A stretch of 64,000 bases of DNA from Clostridia bacterium (GCA_017415105.1 JAFQJD010000034.1:1-64000); one strand, 5' to 3'; counted from the first letter of the stretch, positions 31,305 to 40,108 are shown. Program-made: numbers and translations. Notes: generated from the sequence alone by a model not told the origin.

Positions 31305-31829
31305 ATGGCTGAAGAAGCAAAATGGTATGTTGCTCACACTTATTCAGGTTATGAGAATAAGGTTAAGGAGAGCATTGAAAAGACTGTTGAGAACCGCGGC
31401 CTTGAGCACATGATTATGGATATTCGTGTTCCGATGGAAGACGTTGTCGAAAAACGCGGCGAAACAGAAAAGATTGTACAGAGAAAACTTTTTCCGGGCT
31501 ATGTTGTAATCAAAATGGTTATGAACGAAGAAAGCTGGTACGTTGTGCGTAATACACGTGGCGTTACAGGTTTTGTCGGTCCCGGCTCAAAGCCCGTTCC
31601 GCTATCTGATGCAGAAGTGGAAAGAATGGGCGTTGATACTGTCCGCAAAGCAAGCATCAAGTTTGCGATCGGTGACCTTGTTGAAATCAAGTCAGGTCCG
31701 ATGGAGGGCTTCTCGGGCAATATCGAAAAGATGGACAACGATACAGGTACTCTCTGGGTTACTGTTTCGATGTTCGGCAGAGAAACATCTGTTGAGATAA
31801 ACCATACACAGGTTTCGCAGATGGCTTAA
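31305..31829 (+). CDS. nusG: Transcription termination/antitermination protein NusG
   Basis: The 174-residue protein has an NGN domain (KWYVAHTYSGYENKVKESIEK, PGYVVIKM, NTRGVTGFVGP) that binds the RNA polymerase clamp, and a C-terminal KOW domain (GDLVEIKSGPMEGFSG). It supports elongation, pausing and coupling to the ribosome. AAAGGAGC precedes the ATG. The length and order match the family; no insertions are seen. Confidence 0.97.
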   Translation: MAEEAKWYVAHTYSGYENKVKESIEKTVENRGLEHMIMDIRVPMEDVVEKRGETEKIVQRKLFPGYVVIKMVMNEESWYVVRNTRGVTGFVGPGSKPVPLSDAEVERMGVDTVRKASIKFAIGDLVEIKSGPMEGFSGNIEKMDNDTGTLWVTVSMFGRETSVEINHTQVSQMA

Positions 31830-31889
31830 ACTCGTTTTATATGAAGCATTGCTTCTTATAAATAAAGGCGTTAAAAAACGCCGTCCCTC

Positions 31890-31924
31890 TGGTAACAGTG
31901 GGAGGACGAAAGTCCGTATTACCA
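31890..31924 (+). promoter_or_regulatory. L1-binding-like RNA motif, copy 1 (before rplK)
   Basis: TGGTAA (31890-31895) pairs with TTACCA (31919-31924). The internal loop has AGTGGGAG (31897-31904) on one side and CGTA (31915-31918) on the other, capped by GAC-GAAA-GTC. The same loop recurs before rplA. It resembles the L1 site of 23S rRNA and L1-operon leaders. Confidence 0.6.
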
Positions 31925-31965
31925 CAAAAGCGTAAGGACGCTTAAATTTTAAGGAGGTGGCCGTA

Positions 31966-32391
31966 ATGGCACAGAAAGTAGCAGGTTATATCAAATTACA
32001 AATTCCGGCCGGAAAAGCTACACCGGCACCCCCGGTTGGTCCAGCATTGGGTCAGCACGGTGTAAACATTATGCAGTTTACAAAGGAATTTAACGAAAAA
32101 ACAGCGAAGGACGCAGGCTTAATTATACCGGTAGTTATTACCGTTTACGCTGACCGTTCATTCTCATTCGTAACAAAGACTCCGCCGGCAGCTGTTCTTA
32201 TCAAGAAGGCTTGTAAGATACAGAGCGGTTCAGGTGTTCCAAACAAGACAAAGGTAGCTACAATCTCAAAGGCAGACGTTGAAGAGATTGCAAAGACAAA
32301 GATGCCTGACTTGAACGCAGCATCACTTGAGGCGGCTATGAGCATGATTGCAGGTACCTGCAGAAGCATGGGCGTAGTTGTAGGCGACTAA
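31966..32391 (+). CDS. rplK: 50S ribosomal protein L11
   Basis: This 141-residue stalk-base protein has the N-terminal domain [35 protein letters not shown] and the RNA-binding C-terminal domain ending [10 protein letters not shown]11 organises the GTPase-associated centre and the thiostrepton site. The ATG at 31966 follows AAGGAGGTGG; the GTG at 31957 lies in the RBS and is rejected. The motif copy just upstream suggests feedback by L1. Confidence 0.97.
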   Translation: MAQKVAGYIKLQIPAGKATPAPPVGPALGQHGVNIMQFTKEFNEKTAKDAGLIIPVVITVYADRSFSFVTKTPPAAVLIKKACKIQSGSGVPNKTKVATISKADVEEIAKTKMPDLNAASLEAAMSMIAGTCRSMGVVVGD

Positions 32392-32407
32392 TTATTTTAG
32401 GTAAAGA

Positions 32408-32439
32408 GTTATAAGTGGGAGAGAGATTTCTCGTATAAC
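32408..32439 (+). promoter_or_regulatory. L1-binding-like RNA motif, copy 2 (before rplA)
   Basis: GTTA (32408-32411) pairs with TAAC (32436-32439), enclosing AGTGGGAG (32414-32421) and CGTA (32432-32435) around the AGA-GATT-TCT cap. The internal loop matches copy 1. It lies 12 bases before the rplA RBS, suiting translational repression by L1. Confidence 0.62.
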
Positions 32440-32458
32440 CACGAAGGAGGATTTAGAA

Positions 32459-33151
32459 ATGTTCAGAGGTAAAAAGTATAAGGAAAGTGTTAAGCTTGTA
32501 GATAAAGCAAAGCTTTACGACACAGACGAGGCTATGAAGCTCGTTACAGAAACAGCAAAGGCAAAGTTTGATGAGACTGTTGAAGCTCACATCAAGCTCG
32601 GTGTTGACTCAAGACACGCTGACCAGCAGGTAAGAGGTGCTATCGTTCTTCCGCATGGTACAGGTAAGAGCTCAAAGGTTTTGGTATTCGCAAAGGGTGC
32701 TAAGGCTGACGAGGCAACAGCAGCTGGTGCTGACTATGTAGGCGAGATGGATATGGTTGAGAAGATCCAGGGCGAGAACTGGTTCGATTTTGACGTTGTT
32801 GTTGCAACACCGGATATGATGGGCGTTGTTGGTCGTTTGGGTAAGGTATTAGGTCCTAAGGGTCTTATGCCGTCACCGAAGGCAGGTACAGTTACAATGG
32901 ACGTTGAAAAGGCTGTTAAGGAAATTAAGGCAGGTAAGATTGAGTACCGTCTTGATAAGACAAACATCATCCACTGCCCGATAGGTAAGGCTTCATTCGG
33001 AGCCCAAAAGCTCGGCGAGAACTTTGATGCATTGATTGGTGCTATTATTAAGGCTAAGCCGTCAGCAGCAAAGGGACAGTACCTGAGAAGCGTAGTTGTA
33101 GCATCAACTATGGGACCGGGAATAAAAATCAATCAAGCTAAACTTGGTTGA
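32459..33151 (+). CDS. rplA: 50S ribosomal protein L1
   Basis: The 230-residue two-domain protein of the L1 stalk starts [37 protein letters not shown] and [15 protein letters not shown] are the family signatures, with the C-terminal [16 protein letters not shown]1 assists E-site tRNA release and in many bacteria represses its own operon by binding mRNA. AAGGAGG precedes the ATG. Confidence 0.97.
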   Translation: MFRGKKYKESVKLVDKAKLYDTDEAMKLVTETAKAKFDETVEAHIKLGVDSRHADQQVRGAIVLPHGTGKSSKVLVFAKGAKADEATAAGADYVGEMDMVEKIQGENWFDFDVVVATPDMMGVVGRLGKVLGPKGLMPSPKAGTVTMDVEKAVKEIKAGKIEYRLDKTNIIHCPIGKASFGAQKLGENFDALIGAIIKAKPSAAKGQYLRSVVVASTMGPGIKINQAKLG

Positions 33152-33195
33152 TTTTATCTAAATTTTGAAATTCAGAAAAAATTTCTGAAAAAGAC

Positions 33196-33224
33196 TTGAC
33201 AACTATATAAATATATGTTATATT
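33196..33224 (+). promoter_or_regulatory. Sigma-A promoter of rplJL
   Basis: TTGACA (33196-33201), a 17-base spacer and TATATT (33219-33224). Confidence 0.82.
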
Positions 33225-33231
33225 AATACAG

Positions 33232-33351
33232 TTGACAGACCGTAGACAGTCGGCAGGAGCAATCCGTAAGTCCCACCGAGGCATTAAACAAATTCAATTT
33301 TATGGATTTTTATGGCTCTTTGCGTCTACGGCAAAGAGCCTTTAATTTTTT
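33232..33351 (+). promoter_or_regulatory. Ribosomal protein L10 leader with terminator
   Basis: The leader has the L10-leader elements: CCGTAGAC (33240-33247), GGCAGGAGC, then GTCCCACCGAGGC. GTCTACGG (33324-33331) is complementary to the first element but falls in the loop of a terminator, GGCTCTTTGC (33314-33323) with GCAAAGAGCC (33331-33340) plus a T tract. Binding of the L10-L12 complex to this leader is the known autoregulation in Firmicutes; the competing pairing suggests attenuation. Confidence 0.85.
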
Positions 33352-33388
33352 AAAGGCATAAACAAAAACATCAGGAGGTGAAACATTT

Positions 33389-34135
33389 ATGCCAAACGCA
33401 CAGGTTTTAGAGGCTAAGCAGGCTCAGGTAGCAGAAACAGTTGAACTTCTCAAGAACACACAGACAGGCATCTTGGTTGACTACAGAGGTTTGAATGTTG
33501 CTGAGGATACAGAGCTTCGTAACAAGCTTCGTGAAGCAAACGTAAAGTATTTCGTAATCAAGAACAAGATTTTAGAGAGAGCAGTTAAGGAAATTGGTCT
33601 TGAAGGTCTTGATGAGATACTACACGGACCTACAGCACTTGCAGTATCAACAGAGGACGCAGTTGCTCCGGCAAAGGTTCTTTCAGATTTTGCAAAGTCA
33701 AATGAAAAGCTCGAAATCAAGGGCGGTTTCATGGACGGCTCAGTAATGAGTCTTGATGAGGTTAAAAAGCTCGCAGCTACACCGAACTTCGAGACATTGA
33801 TCGCGAAGGTTATGGGCAGCTTGCAGTCACCGATCAGCGGTCTTGCAAGATTGCTTTCAACTATTGTTGATGGCGGCGTAGAAATAGCTGACCTTATCGC
33901 TAAAAACGCACCTGCAGCAGAAGAGGCTCCCGCAGAGGAAGCAGCACCTGCAGCTGAGGAAGCTCCCACAGAGGAAGCACCGGCTGAAGCAGAAGCAGCT
34001 CCGGCTGAAGAGGCAGCACCTGCAGCAGAAGAAGCTCCCGCAGAGGAAGCAGCACCGGTAGCAGAAGAAGCTCCGGCAGCAGAAGAGGCCCCCGCTGAGG
34101 AGGCACCGGCAGCAGAAGAAGCTCCGGCAGAATAA
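33389..34135 (+). CDS. rplJ: 50S ribosomal protein L10 with long Ala/Glu/Pro-rich tail
   Basis: The first ~170 residues are a normal L10: AETVELLKNTQTGILVDYRGL, NKLREANVKYFVIKNKI, GPTALAV, and the helix LARLLSTIVDGGVEIADLIAK, which carries L12 dimers. Residues ~172-248 are an added low-complexity tail of repeated EEAPA/EEAAPA units made almost only of Ala, Glu and Pro. Typical L10 ends near 165-175 residues, so the tail is unusual and strongly acidic. AGGAGGTG precedes the ATG, and the L10 leader controls the gene. The tail might extend the acidic L12 stalk; its function is unknown. Confidence 0.95.
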   Translation: MPNAQVLEAKQAQVAETVELLKNTQTGILVDYRGLNVAEDTELRNKLREANVKYFVIKNKILERAVKEIGLEGLDEILHGPTALAVSTEDAVAPAKVLSDFAKSNEKLEIKGGFMDGSVMSLDEVKKLAATPNFETLIAKVMGSLQSPISGLARLLSTIVDGGVEIADLIAKNAPAAEEAPAEEAAPAAEEAPTEEAPAEAEAAPAEEAAPAAEEAPAEEAAPVAEEAPAAEEAPAEEAPAAEEAPAE

Positions 34136-34172
34136 TTAGAATAAAAAATAGTATTTACAGGAGGAAAATACA

Positions 34173-34547
34173 ATGGCAGATTTAAATGCAATTCTTGATT
34201 CAATCAAGGAATTAAAGTTACTTGAAGTAGCAGAGTTAGTTAAGATGATGGAAGAAGAGTTCGGCGTAAGCGCAGCAGCTCCGGTTATGGTAGCAGGCGG
34301 TGCAGCAGCTGATGGCGGTGCAGCAGCAGAAGAGAAGACAGAGTTCGACGTAGTTCTTGCTGAGGCAGGTGCTTCAAAGATGAATGTTATCAAGATCGTT
34401 AAGAACATCACAGGTCTTGGTCTTAAGGAAGCAAAGGCTGCAGTAGATGAAGCTCCTTCAACAATCAAGGAAGCTTGCCCGGCAGAAGAGGCTCAGAAGA
34501 TTAAGGCTGAGCTTGAGGAAGCTGGCGCTAAGGTTGAATTGAAGTAA
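34173..34547 (+). CDS. rplL: 50S ribosomal protein L7/L12
   Basis: This 124-residue stalk protein has an N-terminal dimerisation domain ([28 protein letters not shown]). An alanine/glycine hinge is followed by the C-terminal factor-binding domain ([23 protein letters not shown], then [20 protein letters not shown]). It recruits EF-Tu and EF-G. AGGAGG precedes the ATG, 37 bases after rplJ. No rpoB follows in this window; the order breaks to yceD. Confidence 0.98.
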   Translation: MADLNAILDSIKELKLLEVAELVKMMEEEFGVSAAAPVMVAGGAAADGGAAAEEKTEFDVVLAEAGASKMNVIKIVKNITGLGLKEAKAAVDEAPSTIKEACPAEEAQKIKAELEEAGAKVELK

Positions 34548-34594
34548 CTGATACTCTTAATTTCACCGTTAATGTTTGATAACCGGAGGCATTT

Positions 34595-35110
34595 ATGAAA
34601 GTAGATTTATCGTCAGTAATAAAGGTAACAGGTGCAGAGGTAGAGCTTTGCGGCAATGCAGGCTTTGGCGATGCCGAGTTTCTTGGCGAGAACTACAAAT
34701 TCATCGAGCCTTTAAAGGTTAAGGGAAGAGTTTATAATAACGGTCAGTCTCTTACGCTTGAAGCAACTGCTTCAGGCAGAATGATAACCGAGTGTGCACG
34801 CTGTCTTGATGATGTTGAGGCGGACGTCGAGTTTTCAATACACGAGCTTCTCTCACAACGTGAGGAAGGTTCTGTTGAGGATGAGGATATTATCCTTTTC
34901 GACGGTTATGAAATAGAGCTTGACGATATTGTTGCAGACCATTTCCTGATGAATATATCAGGCAGGTACTTATGTTCAGATGACTGTAAAGGGTTGTGCC
35001 CTGTTTGCGGAAAAAATCTGAACCACGAAGAATGTGACTGCGATAATGAGTATATAGACCCCAGATGGCAGGCATTAGCGGACATACTAAAAAATCAGTC
35101 CGAAGAATAA
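34595..35110 (+). CDS. yceD: YceD/DUF177 family protein
   Basis: The 171-residue DUF177 protein has the conserved CARCLDDVEADVEF core. A C-terminal metal-binding-like segment, CSDDCKGLCPVCGKNLN followed by CDC, is present, then IDPRWQALADILK. DUF177 proteins are encoded beside rpmF throughout bacteria and have been linked to 23S rRNA accumulation and L32-associated assembly. The RBS CCGGAGG is good. No terminator precedes it, so some read-through from rplL is possible. Confidence 0.92.
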   Translation: MKVDLSSVIKVTGAEVELCGNAGFGDAEFLGENYKFIEPLKVKGRVYNNGQSLTLEATASGRMITECARCLDDVEADVEFSIHELLSQREEGSVEDEDIILFDGYEIELDDIVADHFLMNISGRYLCSDDCKGLCPVCGKNLNHEECDCDNEYIDPRWQALADILKNQSEE

Positions 35111-35167
35111 TACGGTCTGATTAACAGGTAATTATAGAGTGTTGTTATTTTAATGGAGGTGTAACTA

Positions 35168-35347
35168 ATGGCAGTACCTAAGAATAAAGTTTCAAAAGCC
35201 AGAAGAGATAAGAGACGTGCTAACTGGAAGCTTACAGCACCGAATTTGGTTGAATGCCCCCAGTGCCACGAGCTTAAGTTGCCTCACAGAGTTTGCCCGA
35301 GCTGCGGACAGTACAAGGGCAAGGAAGTAATCAAGGTTGAGGATTAA
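35168..35347 (+). CDS. rpmF: 50S ribosomal protein L32, zinc-binding form
   Basis: The 59-residue protein starts [21 protein letters not shown] and keeps both cysteine pairs, CPQC and CPSC, as in the zinc-dependent C+ type. It is paired with yceD as usual. GGAGGTG lies 8 bases before the ATG. A strong terminator ends the unit. Confidence 0.96.
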   Translation: MAVPKNKVSKARRDKRRANWKLTAPNLVECPQCHELKLPHRVCPSCGQYKGKEVIKVED

Positions 35348-35368
35348 TTCAGGCTTGTAAAAGAACTT

Positions 35369-35401
35369 AAAACCGTTCCGGAAACCGGAACGGTTTTTTT
35401 G
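35369..35401 (+). terminator. Terminator of yceD-rpmF
   Basis: AAACCGTTCCGG pairs with CCGGAACGGTTT around an AAA loop, then eight T residues. Confidence 0.93.
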
Positions 35402-35435
35402 TAGACTTTGATGAGAAAAATATGGGGATTTTCCC

Positions 35436-35464
35436 TTGATTTTTTCTCAAGAGTTTGATATAAT
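35436..35464 (+). promoter_or_regulatory. Sigma-A promoter of the amino-sugar operon
   Basis: TTGATT (35436-35441), a 17-base spacer and TATAAT (35459-35464). No clear palindromic operator was noticed. Confidence 0.78.
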
Positions 35465-35504
35465 GGTACAGTATGTTAAAATAGGTAGAAAAGGAGCTAA
35501 TGCG

Positions 35505-36344
35505 ATGAATACAGAACTTTTAGTTATGGCAGCAGGTATGGGTAGCCGTTTCGGCGGGTTGAAGCAGATTGAACCGATTGGTCCCAACGGTGAAATGATT
35601 CTTGATTTCTCAATATACGATGCAGTGAAAGCCGGATTTAACAAGGCAGTATTTATAATCAAAAAAGAAATCGAAAAAGAATTCCGTGAAGTATGCGGTA
35701 AGCGAATAGAAAAAATGATAGATGTGGATTACGCATTCCAGGAGCTTGACAAATTACCTGAGGGATACACAGTTCCTGATGGCAGACAAAAGCCCTGGGG
35801 AACAGCTCATGCTGTGCTTTGTGCAAGGGATATTGTTAAATCCCCGTTTGCAGTAATCAATGCCGATGACTTCTACGGTCAGACATCGTATCAGCTGATA
35901 CATGACGAGCTTATTAAAAATGAAAATATGTGTATGGTTGGCTATAAGCTTGGTAATACAATAACCGAAAACGGAACTGTATCACGTGGCGTTTGTGAGG
36001 TTGAAAACGGATTTTTAAAGAGCGTTACAGAGCATACTGCACTTGACAAAAATTCGGGTATTCCGCTTGATAAAATAGTTTCAATGAATATGTGGGGACT
36101 TGCTCCTGATATATTCCCGTATATGGAAAAGGAATTCAGACTGTTCCTTGACGAGAGAATAAACGAACCGAAATCGGAATGTTATCTTCCGTCAGTAGTA
36201 AGCAAGAGAATAGTTGAAGAGAACAAGCCTGTGCGTGTTCTTGAAACTGCAGAAAAATGGTACGGAGTAACATACAGAGAGGATATGGACTCTGTACGTG
36301 AAGCTATGGAAAAATATATAAATGAGGGATTATACGAACTATGA
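35505..36344 (+). CDS. Sugar nucleotidyltransferase (NTP_transferase family)
   Basis: The 279-residue protein has an N-terminal nucleotide-binding start LLVMAAGMGSRFGGLKQIEPIG, the PWGTAHAVL motif and NADDFYGQ with a metal-binding aspartate, typical of sugar-1-phosphate nucleotidyltransferases. The ATG at 35505 follows AAAGGAG. It overlaps by 4 bases the downstream NahK-like kinase, so kinase and nucleotidyltransferase probably act in sequence on the same sugar: hexosamine to 1-phosphate to nucleotide sugar. The nucleotide and sugar are not identifiable by eye. The closest generic annotation would be a UTP- or dTTP-using transferase. Confidence 0.82.
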   Translation: MNTELLVMAAGMGSRFGGLKQIEPIGPNGEMILDFSIYDAVKAGFNKAVFIIKKEIEKEFREVCGKRIEKMIDVDYAFQELDKLPEGYTVPDGRQKPWGTAHAVLCARDIVKSPFAVINADDFYGQTSYQLIHDELIKNENMCMVGYKLGNTITENGTVSRGVCEVENGFLKSVTEHTALDKNSGIPLDKIVSMNMWGLAPDIFPYMEKEFRLFLDERINEPKSECYLPSVVSKRIVEENKPVRVLETAEKWYGVTYREDMDSVREAMEKYINEGLYEL

Positions 36345-37414
36345 GTAATGTAAATTTGCAGGAAGTGCTTAATGCATTCAGTATTGAAAACAAGATTGTT
36401 CCGTATGGCAATGGACACATAAACGATACATATTGCAGCGACCCTACGAAATATATCATTCAGAGAATAAATACAGACGTGTTTAAAAATCCTGATGAAC
36501 TGATGGAAAACATTGAAAATGTAACTGCATTCATCAAGAAAAAGATTATCGCAAACGGTGGTGATCCGTTACGTGAAACTCTGACGGTTGTGAAGACCAC
36601 AGACGGCAGAAACTATTACAGATATGCTGACGGCAATGCATATCGTGTATACCGTTTTATCGGCGATACAAAAACAGTCGAAAACGATAAAACACTTGAC
36701 GACTTATACAACGCAGGAGTGGGCTTTGGTAAGTTCCAGGAAATGCTTTCAGACTTTCCGGTAGAGAAGCTTTATGAAACAATAAAGGACTTCCATAACA
36801 CGCCAAAGCGTGTTGAGGCATTAAAACAGGCGATTAAAGACGATATTGCAGGTCGTGCATCGTCTGTTCAGCCGGAAATTGAGTTTGCACTCAAGAATGC
36901 GGAGTTTGCAACAACGGTTGTAGACGGTATGGCAGGCGGAGAAATACCTGCACGTGTTACACATAACGATACAAAGATAAATAATATCCTGTTCGATAAC
37001 AAAACAGGCGAAGCGATTGCGGTTATCGACCTTGACACTGTTATGCCGGGAAGTATGCTTTATGACTTCGGTGACGCATTAAGAATGGGTGGTTCAACTG
37101 CGGCAGAGGACGAAACAAACCTTGATATAGTCCACTTTGACAAGGAGTGCTTTAAGTACTTTGCAAAGGGCTATCTTGAAGAAACGAAGGACGTTTTAAG
37201 TCCGATGGAGATTGAGCTTTTGCCGTTCTCGGTAAAGCTTCTCACATACGAGTGTGGAATTCGTTTCTTAACTGATTACTTGAACGGTGATACGTATTTC
37301 AAAATCCACAGAGAAAACCACAACCTTGACCGTGCGAGAAACCAGTTCAAGCTTGTATCAGAGCTCAATGAGATGGAAGACGAGCTTAAGGCAGTAGTAA
37401 AATCATTATTATAA
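36341..37414 (+). CDS. Aminoglycoside-phosphotransferase-fold sugar kinase, NahK-like
   Basis: A 357-residue APH-fold kinase. It starts with GNGHINDTYC, an N-acetylhexosamine-1-kinase-type nucleotide loop, then KYIIQRINTDVFKNP. The catalytic Brenner-type loop is RVTHNDTKINNIL and the metal-binding segment is AVIDLDTVMPGSMLYDFGDALR. This pattern matches NahK/LnpB of bifidobacterial lacto-N-biose metabolism, which phosphorylates GlcNAc/GalNAc at C1. Together with the adjacent nucleotidyltransferase and nagA/nagB, anomeric amino-sugar phosphorylation is plausible. The substrate remains inferred. Confidence 0.8.
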   Translation: MSNVNLQEVLNAFSIENKIVPYGNGHINDTYCSDPTKYIIQRINTDVFKNPDELMENIENVTAFIKKKIIANGGDPLRETLTVVKTTDGRNYYRYADGNAYRVYRFIGDTKTVENDKTLDDLYNAGVGFGKFQEMLSDFPVEKLYETIKDFHNTPKRVEALKQAIKDDIAGRASSVQPEIEFALKNAEFATTVVDGMAGGEIPARVTHNDTKINNILFDNKTGEAIAVIDLDTVMPGSMLYDFGDALRMGGSTAAEDETNLDIVHFDKECFKYFAKGYLEETKDVLSPMEIELLPFSVKLLTYECGIRFLTDYLNGDTYFKIHRENHNLDRARNQFKLVSELNEMEDELKAVVKSLL

Positions 37415-37437
37415 ACAATAAAAGAGAGGTACATACT

Positions 37438-38160
37438 ATGAAAGTTATAATATGCGAAAATTATGAAGAAATGTCAGCAAAAGCAGCAGATATATTTGCT
37501 GCACAGCTTACTTTGAAGCCCGACAGTATCCTTGGCCTTGCAACAGGCTCAACACCTGTCGGAATGTATAAAAATCTTATTAAAATGAACGAAGCCGGTA
37601 AAATCGATTTCTCGGCTGTAAAGACATTCAATCTTGACGAGTATTATCCGATAAAGCGTGATAACTCACAAAGCTATTTCACATTTATGAACGAGAATTT
37701 GTTCTCGCACATAAATATTGATATGGCAAATACTCACGTTCCCAACGGCGAAACAGATGATGCTGAGGCAGAATGTAAGGAATATGAAAAGAAGCTTGCA
37801 GCAGCTGGTGGTGTTGACCTGCAGGTTCTTGGAATAGGACAGAACGGCCATATAGCATTCAATGAGCCGGATGATGCACTTTTCTCATACACACATGTTA
37901 CAGACCTCACAGAAAGTACAATCAATGCAAATGCACGTTTCTTTGATTCGGCAGATGATGTACCTACCCAAGCTATTACAATGGGTATGGCATCAATTAT
38001 GAGTGCGAAAAAAATAGTCCTTCTTGCAAACGGTGCAAATAAGAAGGATGCAGTAAAAGAACTTCTGAACGACAAAATAACAACATCAGTACCGGCAACG
38101 CTTCTTAAGTTGCATCCGGATGTTGTTCTTATCTGCGACAAGGACGCATATGGCATATGA
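37438..38160 (+). CDS. nagB: Glucosamine-6-phosphate deaminase NagB
   Basis: The 240-residue enzyme converts GlcN-6-P to fructose-6-P and ammonia. Landmarks are LGLATGSTPVGMYKNLI, NLDEYYPI, the catalytic-site GIGQNGHIAFNEPDD, and the C-terminal LKLHPDVVLICDKDA. AAGAGAGGT precedes the ATG. It overlaps the ROK kinase gene by 4 bases, and nagA follows, giving a full GlcNAc catabolic set. Confidence 0.96.
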   Translation: MKVIICENYEEMSAKAADIFAAQLTLKPDSILGLATGSTPVGMYKNLIKMNEAGKIDFSAVKTFNLDEYYPIKRDNSQSYFTFMNENLFSHINIDMANTHVPNGETDDAEAECKEYEKKLAAAGGVDLQVLGIGQNGHIAFNEPDDALFSYTHVTDLTESTINANARFFDSADDVPTQAITMGMASIMSAKKIVLLANGANKKDAVKELLNDKITTSVPATLLKLHPDVVLICDKDAYGI

Positions 38161-39032
38161 GATTCGGGGTAGACATCGGTGGAACCAACATAAAATTCGT
38201 TGTTATAGACGGCAATGAGATTAAATATAAGAACTGCATTGATACTGTAAAAAACGGCGATGCAATAGTTGGAGACATAATTACAGAATACAATAAAGTT
38301 AAAGAAGAATACAACATCGAAAGGATGGGTGTAGGTATACCGGGAGATGTGCGTGACGGAGTAGTTCTTGATGCATCAAATCTTGGTTTGCTTGATTTCC
38401 CGCTTGCGTCAGAGCTTGCAGAACGTGTCGATATACCGGTCAGGGTAGCAAATGATGCGGACTGTGCAGCGATGGGTGAGGAGATATTCGGCGGAACAAA
38501 GGACTGTGACAATATGGTTCTTGTAACACTCGGAACAGGTATCGGTGGAGGTGTTATTCTTAACCGTAAGATTATGCAGACAAACAGATGCTCAGGCGAA
38601 ATCGGGCATATTATTATTGATATGAACGGACGTCAGTGTGCGTGCGGCGAAAAAGGCTGCTGGGAGCAATACGGCTCAATAACAGCTCTTGTAAGAGATG
38701 CAGTAAAAGCATGTGAAGAAAATCCCGGAAGCATCCTGTGCGGAATCTATAAACGTGAAGGACGTATGAGTGGCAGACTGTTTTTTGAGGCATTAGATGC
38801 AAACTGTCCTGTTGCAAAGCAGGTATTTGATACATATCTTGACTATCTTGCTGTAGGCATAAAGAGCGTTGATATGGTATTTGGCCCTGATGTAATCGTC
38901 CTTGCAGGCGGAATAACAAAAGAGGGCGAGAAAATTTTAAATCCATTGCGTAAAAAACTCCCGCAGGATATTCGTATAGAAGTATCAAAACTACAGAGTG
39001 ATGCAGGTTCGCTTGGTGCGGCAATGCTTTAA
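38157..39032 (+). CDS. ROK family sugar kinase
   Basis: The 291-residue ROK kinase has the ATP motif FGVDIGGTNIKFVVID, the catalytic region VANDADCAAMGE, the glycine-rich GTGIGGGVI and the zinc motif CACGEKGCWE. No N-terminal HTH is present, so it is an enzyme rather than a repressor. Between nagB and nagA it most likely phosphorylates GlcNAc at C6 to feed nagA; glucokinase activity is an alternative. The start overlaps nagB (ATGA). Confidence 0.9.
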   Translation: MRFGVDIGGTNIKFVVIDGNEIKYKNCIDTVKNGDAIVGDIITEYNKVKEEYNIERMGVGIPGDVRDGVVLDASNLGLLDFPLASELAERVDIPVRVANDADCAAMGEEIFGGTKDCDNMVLVTLGTGIGGGVILNRKIMQTNRCSGEIGHIIIDMNGRQCACGEKGCWEQYGSITALVRDAVKACEENPGSILCGIYKREGRMSGRLFFEALDANCPVAKQVFDTYLDYLAVGIKSVDMVFGPDVIVLAGGITKEGEKILNPLRKKLPQDIRIEVSKLQSDAGSLGAAML

Positions 39033-39046
39033 ACGGAGTGATGACA

Positions 39047-40108
39047 ATGATTTATAAAAATGCACTTGTAGACGGAGAAATCACAGACATTGAGGTTTGT
39101 GACGGTAAAATTAAAAGCATCGAAAAAACGGATGCTGACGGTTTCGATTTAGGCGGAAAATGCGTTTATCCGGGACTTGTGGATATTCATACACATGGTT
39201 GTGTGGGATATGACACAATGGACGGTGACGGACTTTGTGAAATGTCAGAATATCTTGCAAAAAACGGTATAACCTCGTGGTTACCGACTACAATGACGGT
39301 AAGTATGGAAAAGATAAAGTCTGTAGTAAATGCAGAGCTGCCAAAGGACTGTGGTGCAGAGATTATGGGCTTCCATATGGAGGGACCGTACATTTCACCC
39401 AAACGTAAGGGTGCACAGAATGAAAAATATATAAAAGCACCGGATATTGATGAATTTGAAGAGCTGCAAAACATCAAAAAAGTCACAATTGCACCCGAGC
39501 TTGACGGAAGTATGGACTTTATAAAAAAGTGCGATGCGGTTGTGTCACTCGGACATACCGATGCAGATTTTGAGTGTGCACAAGATGCATTTCGGGCAGG
39601 TGCAAAGTGTCTTACACATACATTCAATGCCATGCCCGCACTTCATCACAGGGACCCCGGTCCGATTGGTGCGGCGGTTGACTGCGACGGTTATGTTGAA
39701 GTAATATGTGACGGATTGCATATCCATAAAAGTGTAATAACGATGCTTTACCGGACATTCGGTGCAGACAGAATGATTTTAATCAGTGACTCTATGCGTG
39801 CTACGGGACTTTGTGATGGCGAATACGAGTTTGGCGGACAGACCATAACCGTAAAAAATGCCGTTGCAAGAACACAGGATGGAGCGATTGCCGGCAGTAC
39901 CACAAATCTTATGGGCTGCGTTAAAAAGGCGATAGAGTTCGGAATTCCTGCAAGCGATGCATTTAAAATGGCATCAGAAACTCCTGCAAGGCTCATAAAC
40001 GTAAAAAAGGGCAGATTACTGCCCGGATATGATGCTGATTTTATTGTGGTTGATGATAACTTAAATGTTATCCGAACCGTTGTCGGCGGAAAGCTTATTG
40101 AGGATTAA
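39047..40108 (+). CDS. nagA: N-acetylglucosamine-6-phosphate deacetylase NagA
   Basis: The 353-residue amidohydrolase has the metal-site motifs DIHTHGCVGYDTMDG, MEGPYISPKRKGAQN, LGHTDADFE and THTFNAMPALHHRDPG, and the catalytic aspartate in LISDSMRATGL. It removes acetate from GlcNAc-6-P, giving substrate for NagB. The ATG at 39047 is preferred because it lies 8 bases from GGAG; start codons at 39038 and 39041 are closer. Its 3' end overlaps a convergent small gene by 4 bases. Confidence 0.95.
   Translation: MIYKNALVDGEITDIEVCDGKIKSIEKTDADGFDLGGKCVYPGLVDIHTHGCVGYDTMDGDGLCEMSEYLAKNGITSWLPTTMTVSMEKIKSVVNAELPKDCGAEIMGFHMEGPYISPKRKGAQNEKYIKAPDIDEFEELQNIKKVTIAPELDGSMDFIKKCDAVVSLGHTDADFECAQDAFRAGAKCLTHTFNAMPALHHRDPGPIGAAVDCDGYVEVICDGLHIHKSVITMLYRTFGADRMILISDSMRATGLCDGEYEFGGQTITVKNAVARTQDGAIAGSTTNLMGCVKKAIEFGIPASDAFKMASETPARLINVKKGRLLPGYDADFIVVDDNLNVIRTVVGGKLIED

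Noticed and set aside
33481-34203. 240-codon minus-strand ORF rich in Ala/Ser/Gly across rplJ
   Set aside because: It reflects the reverse complement of the L10 acidic repeat tail, not a gene.
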